Counted from the stretch's first letter, positions 51,638 through 60,970 are shown. The stretch is 64,000 bases of DNA from Clostridia bacterium (GCA_017545905.1 JAFWXL010000015.1:1-64000), one strand, 5' to 3'. Notes: generated from the letters alone by a model not told the origin. Program-made: numbers and translations.

Positions 51638-52351
51638 ATGATCGGAATGGGTACCATCATCAACTCTGCATTCGTACTCGTCGGCGGCCTGCTGGGCTTT
51701 CTGTTCGGCAAGGCGCTCAAGGACAGCTATCAGGACATCATGGTCAAGGCCTGCGGCGTGAGCACGATCTTCATCGGTGCATCCGGCGCATTCAAGCACA
51801 TGCTCACCATCACAAACGGCGCGCTGGGCACAACGGGCGAAATGCTGCTGGTCATCTCGCTGTGTCTGGGCGGCCTGATCGGCGAGATTCTGAGCATCGA
51901 GGCCAACCTCGAGCGCTTCGGCGAATGGCTCAAGGTCAAGAGCCACTCTGAGCGCGACCCGCTCTTCATCGAGGGCTTTGCCTCGGCGACGTTCACGCTG
52001 TGCATCGGCGCGATGGCGATCATCGGTCCGATGAACGACGCGCTCTATCATGATTACACGATCCTGACGACCAAGGGCATCCTCGACATGATCATCGTCA
52101 TGGCGCTGACGGCCTCCATGGGCAAGGGCGCCGTCTTCTCTGTGATTCCGATGGCTATCTGGCAGGGCCTGATGACCGTGCTGGCCGCCTTCATCGGCCC
52201 GCTGATGACCGAAGCTGCGCTTTCCTGCCTGTCCACGGTGGGCAATGTGCTCATCTTCGGCGTGGGCGTCAATCTCGCCTTCGGCAAGAAGATCAAGGTT
52301 GCCAATTATCTGCCCGCGCTGGTCATCGCGGTGATCTGGTCGCTCTTCTGA
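51638..52351 (+). CDS. DUF554 family membrane protein
   Basis: The 237-residue product has six to seven hydrophobic helices. It starts GMGTIINSAFVLVGGLLGFL and has CLGGLIGEILSIEANLERFG, FIEGFASATFTLCIGAMAI and a GVGVNLAFGKKIKVANYLPA end, all DUF554 features. The family's job is not established, though a transport role has been proposed. It is a single gene with promoter and terminator. Confidence 0.88.
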   Translation: MIGMGTIINSAFVLVGGLLGFLFGKALKDSYQDIMVKACGVSTIFIGASGAFKHMLTITNGALGTTGEMLLVISLCLGGLIGEILSIEANLERFGEWLKVKSHSERDPLFIEGFASATFTLCIGAMAIIGPMNDALYHDYTILTTKGILDMIIVMALTASMGKGAVFSVIPMAIWQGLMTVLAAFIGPLMTEAALSCLSTVGNVLIFGVGVNLAFGKKIKVANYLPALVIAVIWSLF

Positions 52352-52364
52352 TTTCCACATGCAA

Positions 52365-52406
52365 ACAGCCCCGCCTTCCGGCTCATCCGGAAGACGGGGC
52401 TGTTCT
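52365..52406 (+). terminator. Terminator of the DUF554 gene
   Basis: CAGCCCCGCCTTCCGG pairs with CCGGAAGACGGGGCTG, then TTCTT. Confidence 0.8.
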
Positions 52407-52417
52407 TATGCGTTTTG

Positions 52418-53359
52418 TCAATCCATATCCATCGCAAACAGGCCGCCTGCGCCGCCGGAATGCACAAACAGCACGCGGTCATCCGCCCCGAATACGCCCT
52501 CCTTCGCCATGGCGACAAGGCCCGCAAAGGCTTTGCCCGTGTACACGGGATCGAGGAACAGGCCCTCCTGCTGCGCCATCAGACGCACGGCGTCATTGCC
52601 TTCCTTCGAGGGAATCGCGTACCTCGGGCCGCAGAGATCGCGCAGATCAAAGTCTGCGCTGCTGACGTCCACATCCGCCTCCAGCAGCGCCGCCGCCTCG
52701 CGCATGAGCCTTGGCGTGATCTCGTCAAACGGATCGGTATCCACCATCATGCCTGTCACGCGCGCGCCGGGCATGTACAGCTTCGCACCAAGCGCGAGGC
52801 CGGCCATTGTGCCGCCGCTGCCCTCCGCGCAGATGATGTGATCAAACGTCATGCCCTGATCGCGCAGCTCGCGCACGCAGTCCACATACCCCAGCGTGCC
52901 CAGTGCATTGGAACCGCCGCAGGGAATCTTGTAATACGGCACGCCCATCTCCTTGCCCACGCGATCCATCTCTGCATAGATATCCGCATAGTCGTTTGTA
53001 TCCATGAAGCGCACGTCCGTACCCATCAGGTATTCGAGCAGCTGATTGCCCAGCCTGCCCGTCACACCGCGCTTTTTGAGAATCAGGATGGGCTTCATGC
53101 CCAGCCTGTTCGCCGCCGCTGCGGTCAGCATGGCATGGTTGGACTGCGCGCCGCCGGTGGTAAAGACCACCTGCGCGCCCTGCGCCTTCGCCTCGGCAAG
53201 CAGATACTCCAGCTTGCGCACCTTGTTGCCGCCAAGGCCAATGCCGGTCATGTCGTCGCGCTTGACATAGACCTGCGTGCCGAGCATGCGGCTGATATTT
53301 TCCAGCTTATGTACCGGCGTGGGAAACACGCCGAGGGATACCTTTGCAAATTCTTTCAT
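52418..53359 (-). CDS. dcyD: PLP-dependent D-cysteine desulfhydrase / ACC-deaminase family enzyme
   Basis: The 313-residue protein has the fold-type II pattern of the DcyD/ACC deaminase group: FPTPVHKLENISRMLG, VKRDDMTGIGLGGNKVRKLE with the Schiff-base lysine, FTTGGAQSNHAMLTAAAANR and EGSGGTMAGLALG for phosphate binding, and VFVHSGGAGGLFAM. It would split D-cysteine to pyruvate, sulfide and ammonia, or a related substrate. A GTG one codon earlier is an alternative start. Its promoter is strong, and brnQ is divergent. Confidence 0.86.
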   Translation of the reverse strand: MKEFAKVSLGVFPTPVHKLENISRMLGTQVYVKRDDMTGIGLGGNKVRKLEYLLAEAKAQGAQVVFTTGGAQSNHAMLTAAAANRLGMKPILILKKRGVTGRLGNQLLEYLMGTDVRFMDTNDYADIYAEMDRVGKEMGVPYYKIPCGGSNALGTLGYVDCVRELRDQGMTFDHIICAEGSGGTMAGLALGAKLYMPGARVTGMMVDTDPFDEITPRLMREAAALLEADVDVSSADFDLRDLCGPRYAIPSKEGNDAVRLMAQQEGLFLDPVYTGKAFAGLVAMAKEGVFGADDRVLFVHSGGAGGLFAMDMD

Positions 53360-53388
53360 CACACTTTTCTCCTTGCGTTGATTCGCCC

Positions 53389-53417
53389 ATTATAGCGCGT
53401 TTTTCTCCCGGATACAA
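53389..53417 (-). promoter_or_regulatory. Promoter of the desulfhydrase-like gene
   Basis: The minus strand has TTGTAT (53412-53417), 17 bases and TATAAT (53389-53394). Confidence 0.65.
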
Positions 53418-53476
53418 TATGCCCCGCCGGATGCATGCAGCGCACACATTTTCTGTGCATTCAGCGCAAAAATCTC

Positions 53477-53505
53477 TTGCCAATTCAGTGTATGATTGAT
53501 ACAAT
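53477..53505 (+). promoter_or_regulatory. Promoter of brnQ
   Basis: TTGCCA (53477-53482), 17 bases, TACAAT (53500-53505). The leader of about 95 bases has a short inverted repeat CATCCAGCGCAATGGATG. Confidence 0.65.
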
Positions 53506-53604
53506 AGAAAAAAGCAATCATCCAGCGCAATGGATGAATTAAATTCATCTTCTCATTGAATATCATCGACGTATACAACCAGCGCTTGCCTCAGGAGGTG
53601 CACC

Positions 53605-54945
53605 ATGAAACGCAGACTGACCGCAAAGGAATACATCATCCTCGCCTCGATGCTCTTTGGCATGTTCTTTGGCGCAGGCAATCTCGTTTTTCCCGTATCG
53701 ATGGGCCAGCAGGCCGGTACGAATTTATTCCCGGCGATTGCCGGCTTCTGTCTGACCGGCGTGGGCATTCCGCTGCTGGGCATTGCAGCGATGGGCATCT
53801 CCAGAAGCGAGGGCCTGTTTGACATGTGCCTTCGCATCGGCCGTCCCTATGCGTATTTCTTCACGCTGCTTCTGTACATGTCCATCGGTCCGCTCTTTGC
53901 CATTCCGCGCACGGCCACAGTCTCCTTCAGCGTCGGCATCCAGCCCGTGATCCGCGCAGGCAACGTACACCTGGCGCTGTGCGTGTTCTCTGCGCTGTTC
54001 TTTGCGGCGGTGCTGTTCTTCTCACTGCGCCCATCGGGCATCATGACGTGGATCGGCAGGCTGCTCAATCCGCTTTTCCTGTTCTTCCTTGCCGTGCTGG
54101 CCGTCACAGCGCTCGCAAAGCCCATGAGCCCGGTTTCCGCGGCTGCGCCCACCGGCAAATACGAGACCATGAGCTTCTTTCAGGGTTTCCTGGAGGGATA
54201 CAATACGCTGGACGCCGTGGCGTCGCTGGTATTCGGCATCATTCTGGTCGAATCCATCCGCACGCTGGGCGTAACCGAGCCCAAGGCGATCTCCGCAAGC
54301 ACACTGCTCTCCGGCATTCTCAGCACGCTGCTCATGGCCGCGATCTACTGCATCCTGACGGTGCTGGGCGCGCAGTCCCAGTCCGTCATCGGCATCAGCG
54401 CAGACGGCGGCGAGGCGCTCTATCACATCGGCTCGCACTATTTCGGCACATTCGGCGGCGTGCTTCTGGGATGCATCGTCACCTTCGCCTGCCTGAAGAC
54501 CGCCATCGGTCTGGTCACTTCCTGCGCAACCGCATTTGTGGAGATGTTCCCCCGGACACTGAGCTACCGCGCCTATGCAGTCATCTTCTGCCTGTTCTCC
54601 TTCGGCATTGCCAATTTCGGGCTGAGCCGCATCATCGAGTTGTCCCTGCCGGCGCTCATGTTCCTCTATCCGCTGACGATCACGCTGATCCTCCTGTGTC
54701 TGTTTGGCCATCTGTTCGATTATGACAAGCGCGTTTTCCGCTGCGTGACGCTCTTCACGTTCGTGCCCGCGCTGCTGGATTTCCTGAACGCGCTGCCTGA
54801 GGGCGCACGTTCCCTTCTCTTTGGCGCTTCCATTCAGAAGATCGCCATGCATCTGCCGCTGTTCTCCATCGGCATGGGCTGGGTGATCCCCTCGCTCATC
54901 GGCCTTGCACTCGGCCTCATCCTGCGCGCGGCAGACAGAAAATAA
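53605..54945 (+). CDS. brnQ: Branched-chain amino acid:cation symporter BrnQ
   Basis: The 446-residue product has about twelve helices and BrnQ motifs: LFGMFFGAGNLVFPVSMGQQ, GPLFAIPRTATVSFSVGIQP, FFQGFLEGYNTLDAVASLVF and LGVTEPKAISAS. It imports leucine, isoleucine and valine with Na+ or H+. A strong AGGAGG site, a promoter and a terminator frame it. Amino acid exporter genes azlCD occur at 28.5 kb, so the genome can move these amino acids both ways. Confidence 0.93.
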   Translation: MKRRLTAKEYIILASMLFGMFFGAGNLVFPVSMGQQAGTNLFPAIAGFCLTGVGIPLLGIAAMGISRSEGLFDMCLRIGRPYAYFFTLLLYMSIGPLFAIPRTATVSFSVGIQPVIRAGNVHLALCVFSALFFAAVLFFSLRPSGIMTWIGRLLNPLFLFFLAVLAVTALAKPMSPVSAAAPTGKYETMSFFQGFLEGYNTLDAVASLVFGIILVESIRTLGVTEPKAISASTLLSGILSTLLMAAIYCILTVLGAQSQSVIGISADGGEALYHIGSHYFGTFGGVLLGCIVTFACLKTAIGLVTSCATAFVEMFPRTLSYRAYAVIFCLFSFGIANFGLSRIIELSLPALMFLYPLTITLILLCLFGHLFDYDKRVFRCVTLFTFVPALLDFLNALPEGARSLLFGASIQKIAMHLPLFSIGMGWVIPSLIGLALGLILRAADRK

Positions 54946-54956
54946 CCCGCTGACAA

Positions 54957-54990
54957 AGCAAAGCTCCCGCTTGCAAACGGGAGCTTTTAT
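54957..54990. terminator. Bidirectional terminator between brnQ and the epimerase gene
   Basis: AAGCTCCCG-cttgcaaa-CGGGAGCTT with flanking A and T runs. Confidence 0.85.
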
Positions 54991-54996
54991 TCTGCC

Positions 54997-56019
54997 TTAT
55001 CCCTTGAGAATCGCTTCCTTCGCTGCCTCCAGCGCGGCGATCACCCGGTCGCACCATGCGTCAAACTCCGGATCCTCACGCTGCAGCGCAGGATTGGCAA
55101 GCATGCTGCGCACCGTCCTGCGCAGGCCCTGATCCGCACGCACCGTGCACACAAAACCCGGCACAGCGCGCTTCACCTTGCTGTTGTCAAAGACAACCGA
55201 ATTGGCCTTGTCGCCCAGCAGGCTTCCCCTGTAGTCATACGGACCTGCGGCGTCCAGGAAATCAGACGACACATAATACGGTCTGAACGGCACGCCCAGC
55301 TCATCGGCGATGATCGCATGGATCTGATTCCACGTGACCGTTTCATCGCTGGTGATATGATAGACCTCGCCAATGGCATGGCAGTTGCCCATCAGGCCGA
55401 TGAATCCCCGGGCAAAGTCGGTATTGAACGTGATCGTCCACAGCGACGTGCCGTCGCCATGAATGATGACCGGCTTGCCTTCGAGCATGCGCTTGACGAT
55501 CTGCCACGCGCCGCGGCCGCCGTTGACGCCGATGGGCAGATTGCGCTCGTCATAGGTATGGCTGGGGCGCACGATGGTGACCGGGAAGCCATGCTCGCGC
55601 CAGAGCTTCATCAGATAATCCTCGCAGGCAATCTTGTTGCGCGAGTATTCCCAGCACGGGTTGCCCAGCGGCGTGCCCTCGGTGATCAGATAATCCCCTG
55701 GCGGCGTCTGATAGGCAGAGGCTGATGAGATATACATAAACTGCTTCGTTCTGCCGCCAAAGAGCCGCCAGTCGCGCTCCAGCTGCTCCGGCACAAAGCC
55801 GATAAAATCGCACACGCAGTCAAAGCACATGCCCTCCAGCGCCTTTGCCGTCTGCGCCTCGTTGCCGATATCCGCCGTGATGACCTTCACACCCTGCGGA
55901 ATCTCCGCCATGCGCGTTCCGCGGTTGAGCAGATACAGCTCCCAATCGGGATGATGCGCCAGCGCACGTGTGATCGCCATGCTGATGGTGCCTGTGCCTC
56001 CGATAAACAATGCTTTCAT
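54997..56019 (-). CDS. NAD-dependent epimerase/dehydratase (extended SDR)
   Basis: The 340-residue product from the ATG at 56019 (AGGAGG box) starts KALFIGGTGTISMAITRALA, with the Rossmann glycine motif GGTGTIS. It has YISSASAYQT with the catalytic Ser, and Y-S-R-N-K (YSRNKIACEDYL) as the catalytic Tyr-Lys pair. The later TIVRPSHTYDERNLP and NTDFARGFIGLMGN are typical of this family, which includes chloroplast stem-loop binding-type SDRs. The substrate is unknown. Upstream frame extension to 56265 overlaps the MFS gene's end and is not used. Confidence 0.85.
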   Translation of the reverse strand: MKALFIGGTGTISMAITRALAHHPDWELYLLNRGTRMAEIPQGVKVITADIGNEAQTAKALEGMCFDCVCDFIGFVPEQLERDWRLFGGRTKQFMYISSASAYQTPPGDYLITEGTPLGNPCWEYSRNKIACEDYLMKLWREHGFPVTIVRPSHTYDERNLPIGVNGGRGAWQIVKRMLEGKPVIIHGDGTSLWTITFNTDFARGFIGLMGNCHAIGEVYHITSDETVTWNQIHAIIADELGVPFRPYYVSSDFLDAAGPYDYRGSLLGDKANSVVFDNSKVKRAVPGFVCTVRADQGLRRTVRSMLANPALQREDPEFDAWCDRVIAALEAAKEAILKG

Positions 56020-56059
56020 ACCGAGCCTCCTGTTCAGATGATATACGTCCGATACATCC

Positions 56060-56088
56060 ATTATATACGATCTGATTCTCCGCCACAA
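56060..56088 (-). promoter_or_regulatory. Promoter of the epimerase gene
   Basis: The minus strand has TTGTGG (56083-56088), 17 bases and TATAAT (56060-56065). Confidence 0.55.
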
Positions 56089-56095
56089 GCACATA

Positions 56096-56138
56096 CAAAG
56101 CAAAACAGGCCTCCGCGAAGGAAGCCTGTTTGCTTTCT
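56096..56138. terminator. Terminator of the MFS gene
   Basis: AACAGGCCTCC-gcgaa-GGAAGCCTGTT, with A-runs and T-runs on both sides; it starts right at the MFS stop. Confidence 0.8.
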
Positions 56139-57331
56139 TATCCTGCCTGTTTTCCGGTGCGGATCGTCGCCGCGTAGGCACTGTTGAAAAGACCCAGCAC
56201 AGCCGAGGCGATGAACAGCGTCTCGATACCCAGCGTCTCCCAGATCCAACCGCCAAAGAGCGCAATGAAGATCGTGATCACATGATTGATTGAAACGCCG
56301 GTAGAGATTGTCGCCTTGACCTCCTGCTCGCTTTCAGACAGATCCTTGACATAGACATTGGACGCCATAGAGGCAAGCGAAATCACCGCGTCAAGCACAT
56401 AGTTCACGCAGCAGACGATGAACGCCACATCGCGCGCAAAGAGATGATGCGCAAAGCCGTAGAAGAAGCACACGACGACCAGAATCAGCGTATCCGCCAC
56501 CATGACCGCCTTGTAGCCCACCCGGTCGATGAGCCTGCCGACAACAGGCGAGGCAAAGAAGCAGGCAATGGCAGAGAGCGCAAAGAGCAGGCTGACCGTC
56601 GCAGCGCCGGCGCCATAGAAGAGTATCAGCACATACGGGCCGAAGGTGAGAAACACCTGCTTGCGCGCGCCGTAAAACATCTCAAGCATGTAGTATTTTC
56701 CATATTTCCTGTGGAAATAAAACCGCCTGTTTGTGGCGTCCGGCCGGCTCTGCCCCCTGACGCGCAGGCTGCAGATGGCGCTGAGCGCCGTGAGCACCGC
56801 CGCAGCGAAGAAAAACGGCCTGTACGGCTGGCTATGCGAAAGCAGTGAAAACGCGCCGACAATCACCAGATGGCCTGCCAGCGTGCCGATCTGGCTCACT
56901 GCGCTCTGCACGCCCAGCGCCGCGCCGCCCCTGCCCGGCCGGGCATAGCTCATCATCAGCGTGCTCTTCATGCCCAGCTGTATGTGCTCGCCCAGAGAAT
57001 ACGTGCAGATCGCCAGCGTGACCAGCACCTTGTCCGGCGGCAGAAGCGCATGCATGCCCATGCCGGCAAGCATGATCACCGCGCCTGCTTTATACATCGT
57101 CTCAGCTGACATCATATAAAACACGGCCAGAATGAACACCAGCGCGATGCCCGGCAGCTCGCGGAAAAACTCCGTGACGCCCCGGTCCATCTCGCCCATG
57201 CAAACAATCTCCGCCAGATAATTATCCAGCATTCCCTTGTACAGGCCGTAGGAAAGGCCCGCAATCAGAATGGACAGCAGAAGCGCCTTATAGGACGTTT
57301 CCCTGCGGAATGTATCTCCGATCCTGTTCAT
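56138..57331 (-). CDS. Major facilitator superfamily transporter
   Basis: The 397-residue product has twelve hydrophobic segments: LLLSILIAGLSYGLYKGMLD starts the first, an MFS-style loop FASPVVGRLIDRVGYKAVMV precedes helix 9, and the segment between halves is basic (RRFYFHRKYGKYYM). The substrate is unknown. It has its own promoter and terminator. Confidence 0.85.
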   Translation of the reverse strand: MNRIGDTFRRETSYKALLLSILIAGLSYGLYKGMLDNYLAEIVCMGEMDRGVTEFFRELPGIALVFILAVFYMMSAETMYKAGAVIMLAGMGMHALLPPDKVLVTLAICTYSLGEHIQLGMKSTLMMSYARPGRGGAALGVQSAVSQIGTLAGHLVIVGAFSLLSHSQPYRPFFFAAAVLTALSAICSLRVRGQSRPDATNRRFYFHRKYGKYYMLEMFYGARKQVFLTFGPYVLILFYGAGAATVSLLFALSAIACFFASPVVGRLIDRVGYKAVMVADTLILVVVCFFYGFAHHLFARDVAFIVCCVNYVLDAVISLASMASNVYVKDLSESEQEVKATISTGVSINHVITIFIALFGGWIWETLGIETLFIASAVLGLFNSAYAATIRTGKQAG

Positions 57332-57370
57332 GGATTCGCCTCCGTTCGTGCTTCTTGGGCATATACGCCC

Positions 57371-57399
57371 ATTATACGCCTGAGCAGTGCGTATAGCAA
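57371..57399 (-). promoter_or_regulatory. Promoter of the MFS gene
   Basis: The minus strand has TTGCTA (57394-57399), 17 bases and TATAAT (57371-57376). Confidence 0.7.
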
Positions 57400-57439
57400 C
57401 TGTAATTTCTTATAAAAATGCATCATTTGCGCCCTGAGC

Positions 57440-57469
57440 TTGCATATCCATGCGCCTGTATGGTATAAT
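57440..57469 (+). promoter_or_regulatory. Promoter of the CoA-transferase gene
   Basis: TTGCAT (57440-57445), 18 bases, TATAAT (57464-57469). Confidence 0.7.
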
Positions 57470-57545
57470 GTCTATCACTTTCCGCTCTTTGTCCATTCAA
57501 AGACGGCATGCATCAAACCCTACAACAGAAAGGCTGTTTTGCAAT

Positions 57546-59078
57546 ATGTACCGTATCATGACAGCAGACGAGGCCATCAGCCTCATCCGCGACGGCGACT
57601 GCATCTGCGTCAATTCCTTTGTCGGCATCGAAAACCCGGTGGAGCTGCACGAGGCGCTTGACCGCCGATACGACAAGACCCATTCTCCCAAGCATCTGAC
57701 GGTCATCTCCAGCGCAGGCTTCGGCGTATGGGATGAAGATCGCGCCGCCGAAGGCTATATCCGCGCAGGCGCCGTAGACCGCCTGATCTGCGGCCATTTC
57801 GGCTCGATGCCCAGCACGAAGAAGATCATCCTGGAGAACCGCTTTGAGGCCTACAACCTGCCTCTGGGCTGCATCTCTCATGCCATCCGCGCGCAGGCAG
57901 GCGGCATTCCCGGCGCGCTCTCGAAGGTCGGTCTGGATATCTTTGTCGATCCGCGCCGCGACGGCCCGGGCATCAACCAGATTTCCACCGATTCCTCGTT
58001 CGTCAAGGTTGTCAATGTTGACAACAAGGAATTCCTCTACTATAAGCTGCCCAAGATCACCGTCGCCCTGATGAAGGGCACCGCCGCCGACCGCAAGGGC
58101 AACATCTCCTTTGACGACATGTACATGTCCGGCGACGCGCTGTCCATCTGTCAGGCAGCCAAAGCCAACAACGGCATCGTCATCGTGCAGGTTGACCGCA
58201 TCGTGGATATGCCCTCCCGTCCGCGCAACACGATCATTCCGGGCTGTCTGGTCGATGCAATCGTGGTCAAGGAGCCGGAGCCGCGCGACGAGGCATTCAC
58301 CGCGCTCACCGGCAGCTTTGAGATCCCCTTTGAGGACTGGCACGGCTGGATGGAAAAGCTGGAAAACGTGACCTCCGGCAACCGCGAAAGAAGCCTCGCC
58401 AGCCACATCATCGGCGAGCGTGCCTCCCGCGAGCTGCGCAAGGAAGACATCGTCAACATCGGCATCGGCATTCCCGAGATGATCTCGCACTATGCCAGAC
58501 AGAGCGGCATGCTCGATCATATCACACTGACCGTCGAATCCGGCGGTATCGGCGGTTTCCCGGCGTCGGGCAAGGTTTTCGGCGCGATGATCGGCGCGCA
58601 GGCCGTCTATGACATGGCCAACCAGTTTGACCTGTACAACAACGGCGGACTGGACATCTGCTTCATGGGCGCGCTGGAGGTTGACCGCTACGGCAACGTG
58701 AATGCGCACCGCGGTCCGGGCGCATACGCGGGCATCGGCGGCTTTGCCAATATCACCGCGCAAACGCCGACGGTTGTCTTCTGTCTCACATTCAACACGA
58801 AGGGCCTGCAGGTCAGCAGGGAAAACGAGCAGGTGATCATCGAGCGCAACGGCTCGATTCCCAAGTTTGTGCAGAGCGTGCAGAGTGTGAGCTTCTCCGC
58901 GCGCAAGGCGATCGACAACGGACAGAAGGTGCTCTATATCACCGAGCGCTGCGTGTTCATCCTCACTGCGCGCGGCCTCAAGCTGCTGGAGGTGTATCCG
59001 GGCGTGGATGTGCATAAGGATATCCTTGATCTGCTGCCCTTTGATATCGACGCAAACGGTTACGGCGACCAGTATTAA
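57546..59078 (+). CDS. Acyl CoA-transferase (propionate/acetate type, YdiF-like)
   Basis: The 510-residue product from the ATG at 57546 has two fused CoA-transferase family I halves. The first begins MTADEAISLIRDGDCICVNS and has AQAGGIPGALSKVGLDIFVD and GTAADRKGNISFDDMYMSGD. The second carries the catalytic glutamate in TVESGGIGGFPASGKVFGAM and GLDICFMGALEVDRYGNVN. It moves CoA between short-chain acids, for example acetyl-CoA and propionate, lactate or butyrate, and so fits fermentation end-product formation. Upstream frame codons to 57450 overlap the promoter and are not used. Confidence 0.92.
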   Translation: MYRIMTADEAISLIRDGDCICVNSFVGIENPVELHEALDRRYDKTHSPKHLTVISSAGFGVWDEDRAAEGYIRAGAVDRLICGHFGSMPSTKKIILENRFEAYNLPLGCISHAIRAQAGGIPGALSKVGLDIFVDPRRDGPGINQISTDSSFVKVVNVDNKEFLYYKLPKITVALMKGTAADRKGNISFDDMYMSGDALSICQAAKANNGIVIVQVDRIVDMPSRPRNTIIPGCLVDAIVVKEPEPRDEAFTALTGSFEIPFEDWHGWMEKLENVTSGNRERSLASHIIGERASRELRKEDIVNIGIGIPEMISHYARQSGMLDHITLTVESGGIGGFPASGKVFGAMIGAQAVYDMANQFDLYNNGGLDICFMGALEVDRYGNVNAHRGPGAYAGIGGFANITAQTPTVVFCLTFNTKGLQVSRENEQVIIERNGSIPKFVQSVQSVSFSARKAIDNGQKVLYITERCVFILTARGLKLLEVYPGVDVHKDILDLLPFDIDANGYGDQY

Positions 59079-59109
59079 ACCTTCTTGATTCATCCAGCGC
59101 AAAGCGAAT

Positions 59110-59154
59110 AAGGGGTCCAGGGACGATGTCCCCGGACCCCTTATTTGTTTCGCG
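59110..59154 (+). repeat. Two-hairpin intergenic repeat, partial copy I
   Basis: Only hairpin 2 is present: CCAGGGAC-gat-GTCCCCGG, here extended outward by AAGGGGT/ACCCCTT, followed by tttgTTTCGCG. It lies after the CoA-transferase stop and could act as its terminator. Confidence 0.65.
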
Positions 59155-59170
59155 CCAGTTTGAAGATGGG

Positions 59171-59566
59171 TTACATCAGGTCATCGGTACGCACACCCTC
59201 GCCCATGCGCTTGAGCTCGTAGACGCCCTCATCATTACGCTCATAGTCAAAGCCATAGCTGCCCGATTTTCCGTCACGCTCAAATTCCACCACCACAATC
59301 GCACGGTCGCCCTTATTATCCTTGGACGCCACGCGCGTATTGGTGATCGTCGCATCCGGCACGCCCTCGGTAAACATCTTCGTCGCCATCTCGCGCACCT
59401 CGATCACAAAGCCCCAGTCCACGCTGGTATCCGCCGCCGCGGGCACTTCCAGCTGCCGCGCCTCAATGTCATCGCCGATTTTACCCAGCGCCTGCTCCAT
59501 CGAGGTGCAGCCGGTAAGCGCCAGAACGGCCGCACACAGCACCAACGCAAGTACAATCCTCTTCAT
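59171..59566 (-). CDS. Small lipoprotein of unknown function
   Basis: The 131-residue product has a lipoprotein signal peptide (MKRIVLALVLCAAVLALTGC, lipobox LTGC with Cys20). The mature part holds a mixed alpha/beta segment with MATKMFTEGVPDATITNTRV and GSYGFDYERNDEGVYELKRM. No family is recognised. It starts 12 bases after the MocR gene ends (TAAGGAGAGAAAG box), so it is the last gene of the leftward operon. Confidence 0.75.
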   Translation of the reverse strand: MKRIVLALVLCAAVLALTGCTSMEQALGKIGDDIEARQLEVPAAADTSVDWGFVIEVREMATKMFTEGVPDATITNTRVASKDNKGDRAIVVVEFERDGKSGSYGFDYERNDEGVYELKRMGEGVRTDDLM

Positions 59567-59578
59567 ATCTTTCTCTCC

Positions 59579-60934
59579 TTACATCCACGCGCGGTGAAGC
59601 GCCTCCAGCCCTTCGCCGATCGCCTGTTCATCCATACCCGCAAAGCCGAGCAGCACCACGCGCTCATACTCTCTGCCGGTTTCCATCACGCCGTAATCGC
59701 AAAGCCTCGTCAGCCTCACACCCGCTCGTGCCGCCAACGCCGCCAGTTCCTGCGCGGGCGTCCTGCCGCCCACATGCAGCAGCGCATAAAGCCCCGCGCC
59801 GCAGGGCGCTACCTCGCCAAGACCCAGCTCCTGTGCCCTGCGCTCAAGCGCATGCAGCCGCGCGCGATAAACCACGCGCATGCGCGACACATGCCGCTCC
59901 AGATACCCGCCTGCGATGAATTTACGCAGCGTCTCCTGCTCAAAGCCCGGCACGCTGCAGGCCGCATGCATCGCCCTGTAGCGCCCGACAAGCGCCTCAG
60001 GCAGCACCATAAAGCTCAGACGCAGCCCCGGCGCAAGCGTGCGGGCAAACGTGTTCATATAGATCACCTGCCCGCTGTCGTCCATGGCCTTGAGCGGCGG
60101 CAGGCTCACGCCCGCAAAGCGGAATTCGCTGTCATAGTCGTCTTCCAGAATATAGCCGCCGGTCTCCCTGGCCCAATGCAGCAGCGCTGTGCGCTGGCTC
60201 TCGCTCATCTGTGCGCCCAGCGGAAACTGATGCGACGGCGTGACATACGCCGCGCCTGCGCCGCCCGTGTAGAGCGCGCGCACGTCAATCGCACCGCCGG
60301 AAAGCGGCGTCGGCGCAATGCGCGCGCCGCTGGCCACCAGAATCCTTCGCACACGCGAATAGCCCGGGTCCTCCACAGCAAAGAGCTTTTCCCGGCCCAG
60401 CAGCGACACCAGCGCTGTAACCAGCACCTCCGTGCCTGCGCCCAGCACGATGCACGCAGGCGACACCTCAATGCCGCGAAGGCGCAGCAGCATGCCCGCA
60501 ATCTCCTCACGCAGCTGCGCAGAGCCCTGCGGATCACCGGAGAGCAGCAACTGCGTGTTCTGCTCGCTGAGCACCTCGCGCATCAGGCGCGCCCATGTCG
60601 AAAAGGGAAAATGCTCCGCATCGGCCGCGCCGGTGGAAAAGTCCCAGCGGACAGGAACGTTCTGCGCGTGCTGCGCAGTCATGATCTGCGGCAGATCACT
60701 GGCGGCGTACATGCCGCTGCGCGGCCTGCTCTCGCAGTAGCCCTCGCTGGCGAGCCTGCTGTAGGCCGCCTCAACCGTTGCCGTGCTCACATGCAGATGC
60801 TCGGCAAGCTGGCGCTTGGAGGGCATCTTTCTGCCTGCGGCAATGCGCCCGCTCATGATTTCCTCGCGCAGCGCGCTGTACAGCTGATCGGTCAGCGTCA
60901 CGCGGCTGCCGCTGTCAAGCGTGCAGGTGAACAT
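59579..60934 (-). CDS. MocR/PdxR-type GntR regulator lacking the PLP lysine
   Basis: The 451-residue product from the ATG at 60934 has a GntR winged helix (VTLTDQLYSALREEIMSGRI, GRKMPSKRQLAEHLHVSTAT) and an aminotransferase-like domain of fold type I (VVVTPSHQFPLG-like AAYVTPSHQFPLGAQM, ILEDDYDSEFRFAGV). The Schiff-base position, normally S-K in GTFSKTLAPGLR, reads NTFARTLAPGLRLSF: Arg298 replaces the lysine (codon CGC at 60041-60043). The DDYDSEF aspartate is intact. It therefore should not form the internal aldimine and may sense PLP or another ligand non-covalently. Its target could be its own operon with the lipoprotein. Confidence 0.9.
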   Translation of the reverse strand: MFTCTLDSGSRVTLTDQLYSALREEIMSGRIAAGRKMPSKRQLAEHLHVSTATVEAAYSRLASEGYCESRPRSGMYAASDLPQIMTAQHAQNVPVRWDFSTGAADAEHFPFSTWARLMREVLSEQNTQLLLSGDPQGSAQLREEIAGMLLRLRGIEVSPACIVLGAGTEVLVTALVSLLGREKLFAVEDPGYSRVRRILVASGARIAPTPLSGGAIDVRALYTGGAGAAYVTPSHQFPLGAQMSESQRTALLHWARETGGYILEDDYDSEFRFAGVSLPPLKAMDDSGQVIYMNTFARTLAPGLRLSFMVLPEALVGRYRAMHAACSVPGFEQETLRKFIAGGYLERHVSRMRVVYRARLHALERRAQELGLGEVAPCGAGLYALLHVGGRTPAQELAALAARAGVRLTRLCDYGVMETGREYERVVLLGFAGMDEQAIGEGLEALHRAWM

Positions 60935-60970
60935 GTAGCTTCTTCCTTTCAAGCAGCACCCGCCGCAGCG

